Source: Cerina sp048266425
GTDB taxonomy: Bacteria > Bacteroidota > Bacteroidia > Flavobacteriales > Flavobacteriaceae
DNA: 64,000 bases
Direction: 5' to 3'
Assembly (NCBI GenBank): GCA_048266425.1
Contig: JBLWZN010000014.1
Coordinates: 19,713 to 83,712, forward strand
Below are positions 63,552 through 64,000 of the stretch, piece by piece. Within the stretch, counting starts at the first letter, position 1, and every line of letters starts with the position of its first letter. Under the pieces are notes generated by a model. The model was given only the letters and a program-made list of their open reading frames with translations. It did no database searches and was not told the DNA's origin. Made by a program: the position numbers and the translations under genes.

Positions 63552-63568
63552 AAATTGGGAGGTTTTTT
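63544..63568 (+). terminator. Rho-independent terminator overlapping the stop codon
   Basis: CCCAAT (63544-63549) and ATTGGG (63554-63559) flank an AAAA loop and are followed by AGG and a run of six T. The TAA stop of the 81-residue gene lies in the stem and loop. It probably ends the symporter transcript. Confidence 0.6.
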
Positions 63569-63702
63569 GTTCTACCCCCTACCGAAAACCCGAGGCTTGG
63601 CTCCGTCCAAATGGAACGGGCGGGTGTCGGGGAGTCTGTAGTTTGCTTATCAATCCCTGAACCGTCGGGGTAAAATACAATAGAATTACATCCCTGTCCG
63701 AT

Positions 63703-63741
63703 CTTGTTCTGGCAGGCCAGCCCGAAGGAATCGTTCTAGTA
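63703..63741. repeat. Degenerate copy of the GTTCTGGCAGGCCAGCCCGA repeat
   Basis: Related to the 26-base units at 20101-20254 and to 44619-44650. It lies just before the GH2 gene. Confidence 0.5.
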
Positions 63742-63766
63742 AAGATTCAACAAACTTATGTGACCC

Positions 63767-64000
63767 ATGAAAGGCCCCATTACCATTATTCTAAACGACA
63801 ATTGGAAAATAAGGTCGTCGGAAGCTATTTCCCAATCCGGAAATACGCTATCTACGGACGCCTCGATTTCCAAGGACTGGCTTCCAGCCGTAGTGCCCTC
63901 TACCATTTTGGGCACCTTGGTAGCAAATAAGGTCTATACTGACCCGTATTTTGGTGAAAACCTAAAGGCCATCCCAACGGACCAATTTAAGGCGCCTTGG
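63767..64000 (+). CDS. GH2-type glycosidase, N-terminal fragment (runs off the window)
   Basis: From ATG 63767 the frame is open for 78 codons to the window edge. The sequence shows the sugar-binding domain typical of beta-mannosidase/exo-glucosaminidase-type GH2 enzymes: W-L-P-A-V-V-P-S-T-I-L, then Y-T-D-P-Y-F-G-E-N-L and F-K-A-P-W. No signal peptide is evident, although the true start could lie further upstream. The catalytic domain is outside the window, so the exact specificity is open. A mannose or glucosamine linkage would fit the GH92 and epimerase genes. Confidence 0.75.
   Translation, partial: MKGPITIILNDNWKIRSSEAISQSGNTLSTDASISKDWLPAVVPSTILGTLVANKVYTDPYFGENLKAIPTDQFKAPW

Overview
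The window reads as chromosomal DNA of a marine or otherwise polymer-degrading flavobacterium (Bacteroidota, Flavobacteriia). Supporting signs are two SusC/RagA TonB-linked receptors, a SusD-like lipoprotein, many Cys-anchored lipoproteins (one with an S-D-D-D export signal after the Cys), TAnnTTTG-type -7 promoter elements, weak Shine-Dalgarno sequences and the G-rich 'CCCCCTTTGAAGGGGG' intergenic repeats common in these genomes. No rRNA, tRNA, phage, transposase or CRISPR was seen.

Layout. 1-2175 (minus): a PKD lipoprotein followed by a SusC that runs off the left edge. 2451-12962 (plus): a hydrolase region with three neutral-ceramidase-like proteins, a PqaA-type and a DLH-like alpha/beta hydrolase, a YdjC/ChbG deacetylase, a BASS transporter and a BNR sialidase-like lipoprotein. 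13032-18073 (minus): an operon of two metallophosphoesterases, a DapA/NanA-superfamily aldolase and a HAD protein. 18370-19947 (plus): a haem-c plus VCBS-repeat lipoprotein. 20335-23953 (minus): an oxidoreductase, a DUF6807/PmoA-like protein and a GDPD. 24288-27822 (plus): an esterase, an AGE-family epimerase and a second BNR protein. 27841-33341 (minus): an HpcH/HpaI aldolase, an unassigned TIM-barrel glycosidase and two metallophosphoesterases. 33606-40853 (plus): a GH92 alpha-mannosidase and two paralogous propeller plus alpha/alpha-toroid proteins. 40905-61056 (minus): a SusC/SusD pair closed by a clear terminator; a toroid/FGE-like/glycosidase operon; larE-larB-larC with a tiny His-motif membrane protein; a deoxyhypusine-synthase-like protein with a PfkB-HAD fusion kinase; a GmhA-like isomerase with a DUF3748 propeller; and a FucP-type transporter. 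61549-64000 (plus): a sodium/solute symporter, two tiny membrane proteins and the start of a GH2 glycosidase.

How it may work together (inference). The locus looks like one or more polysaccharide/glycoconjugate utilisation loci: outer-membrane import (SusC/D), surface and periplasmic trimming (GH92, GH2, BNR proteins, unassigned glycosidases, esterases, phosphatases), inner-membrane uptake (FucP-type, SSS, BASS) and intracellular sugar isomerisation, phosphorylation and aldol cleavage. GH92, GH2 and the AGE epimerase point toward mannose-containing substrates; the BNR proteins, AGE and aldolase superficially resemble a sialic-acid pathway, but the aldolase lacks expected active-site residues. 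The least explained part is 43873-51267, where nickel-pincer cofactor genes without a visible larA lie next to a kinase-phosphatase fusion, a DHS-like protein and a sedoheptulose-phosphate isomerase homologue.

The intergenic DNA carries several dispersed repeat families (26-bp and 11-bp tandem units, a 54-bp element repeated almost exactly, and G-rich hairpins), often at the boundaries between the putative operons.
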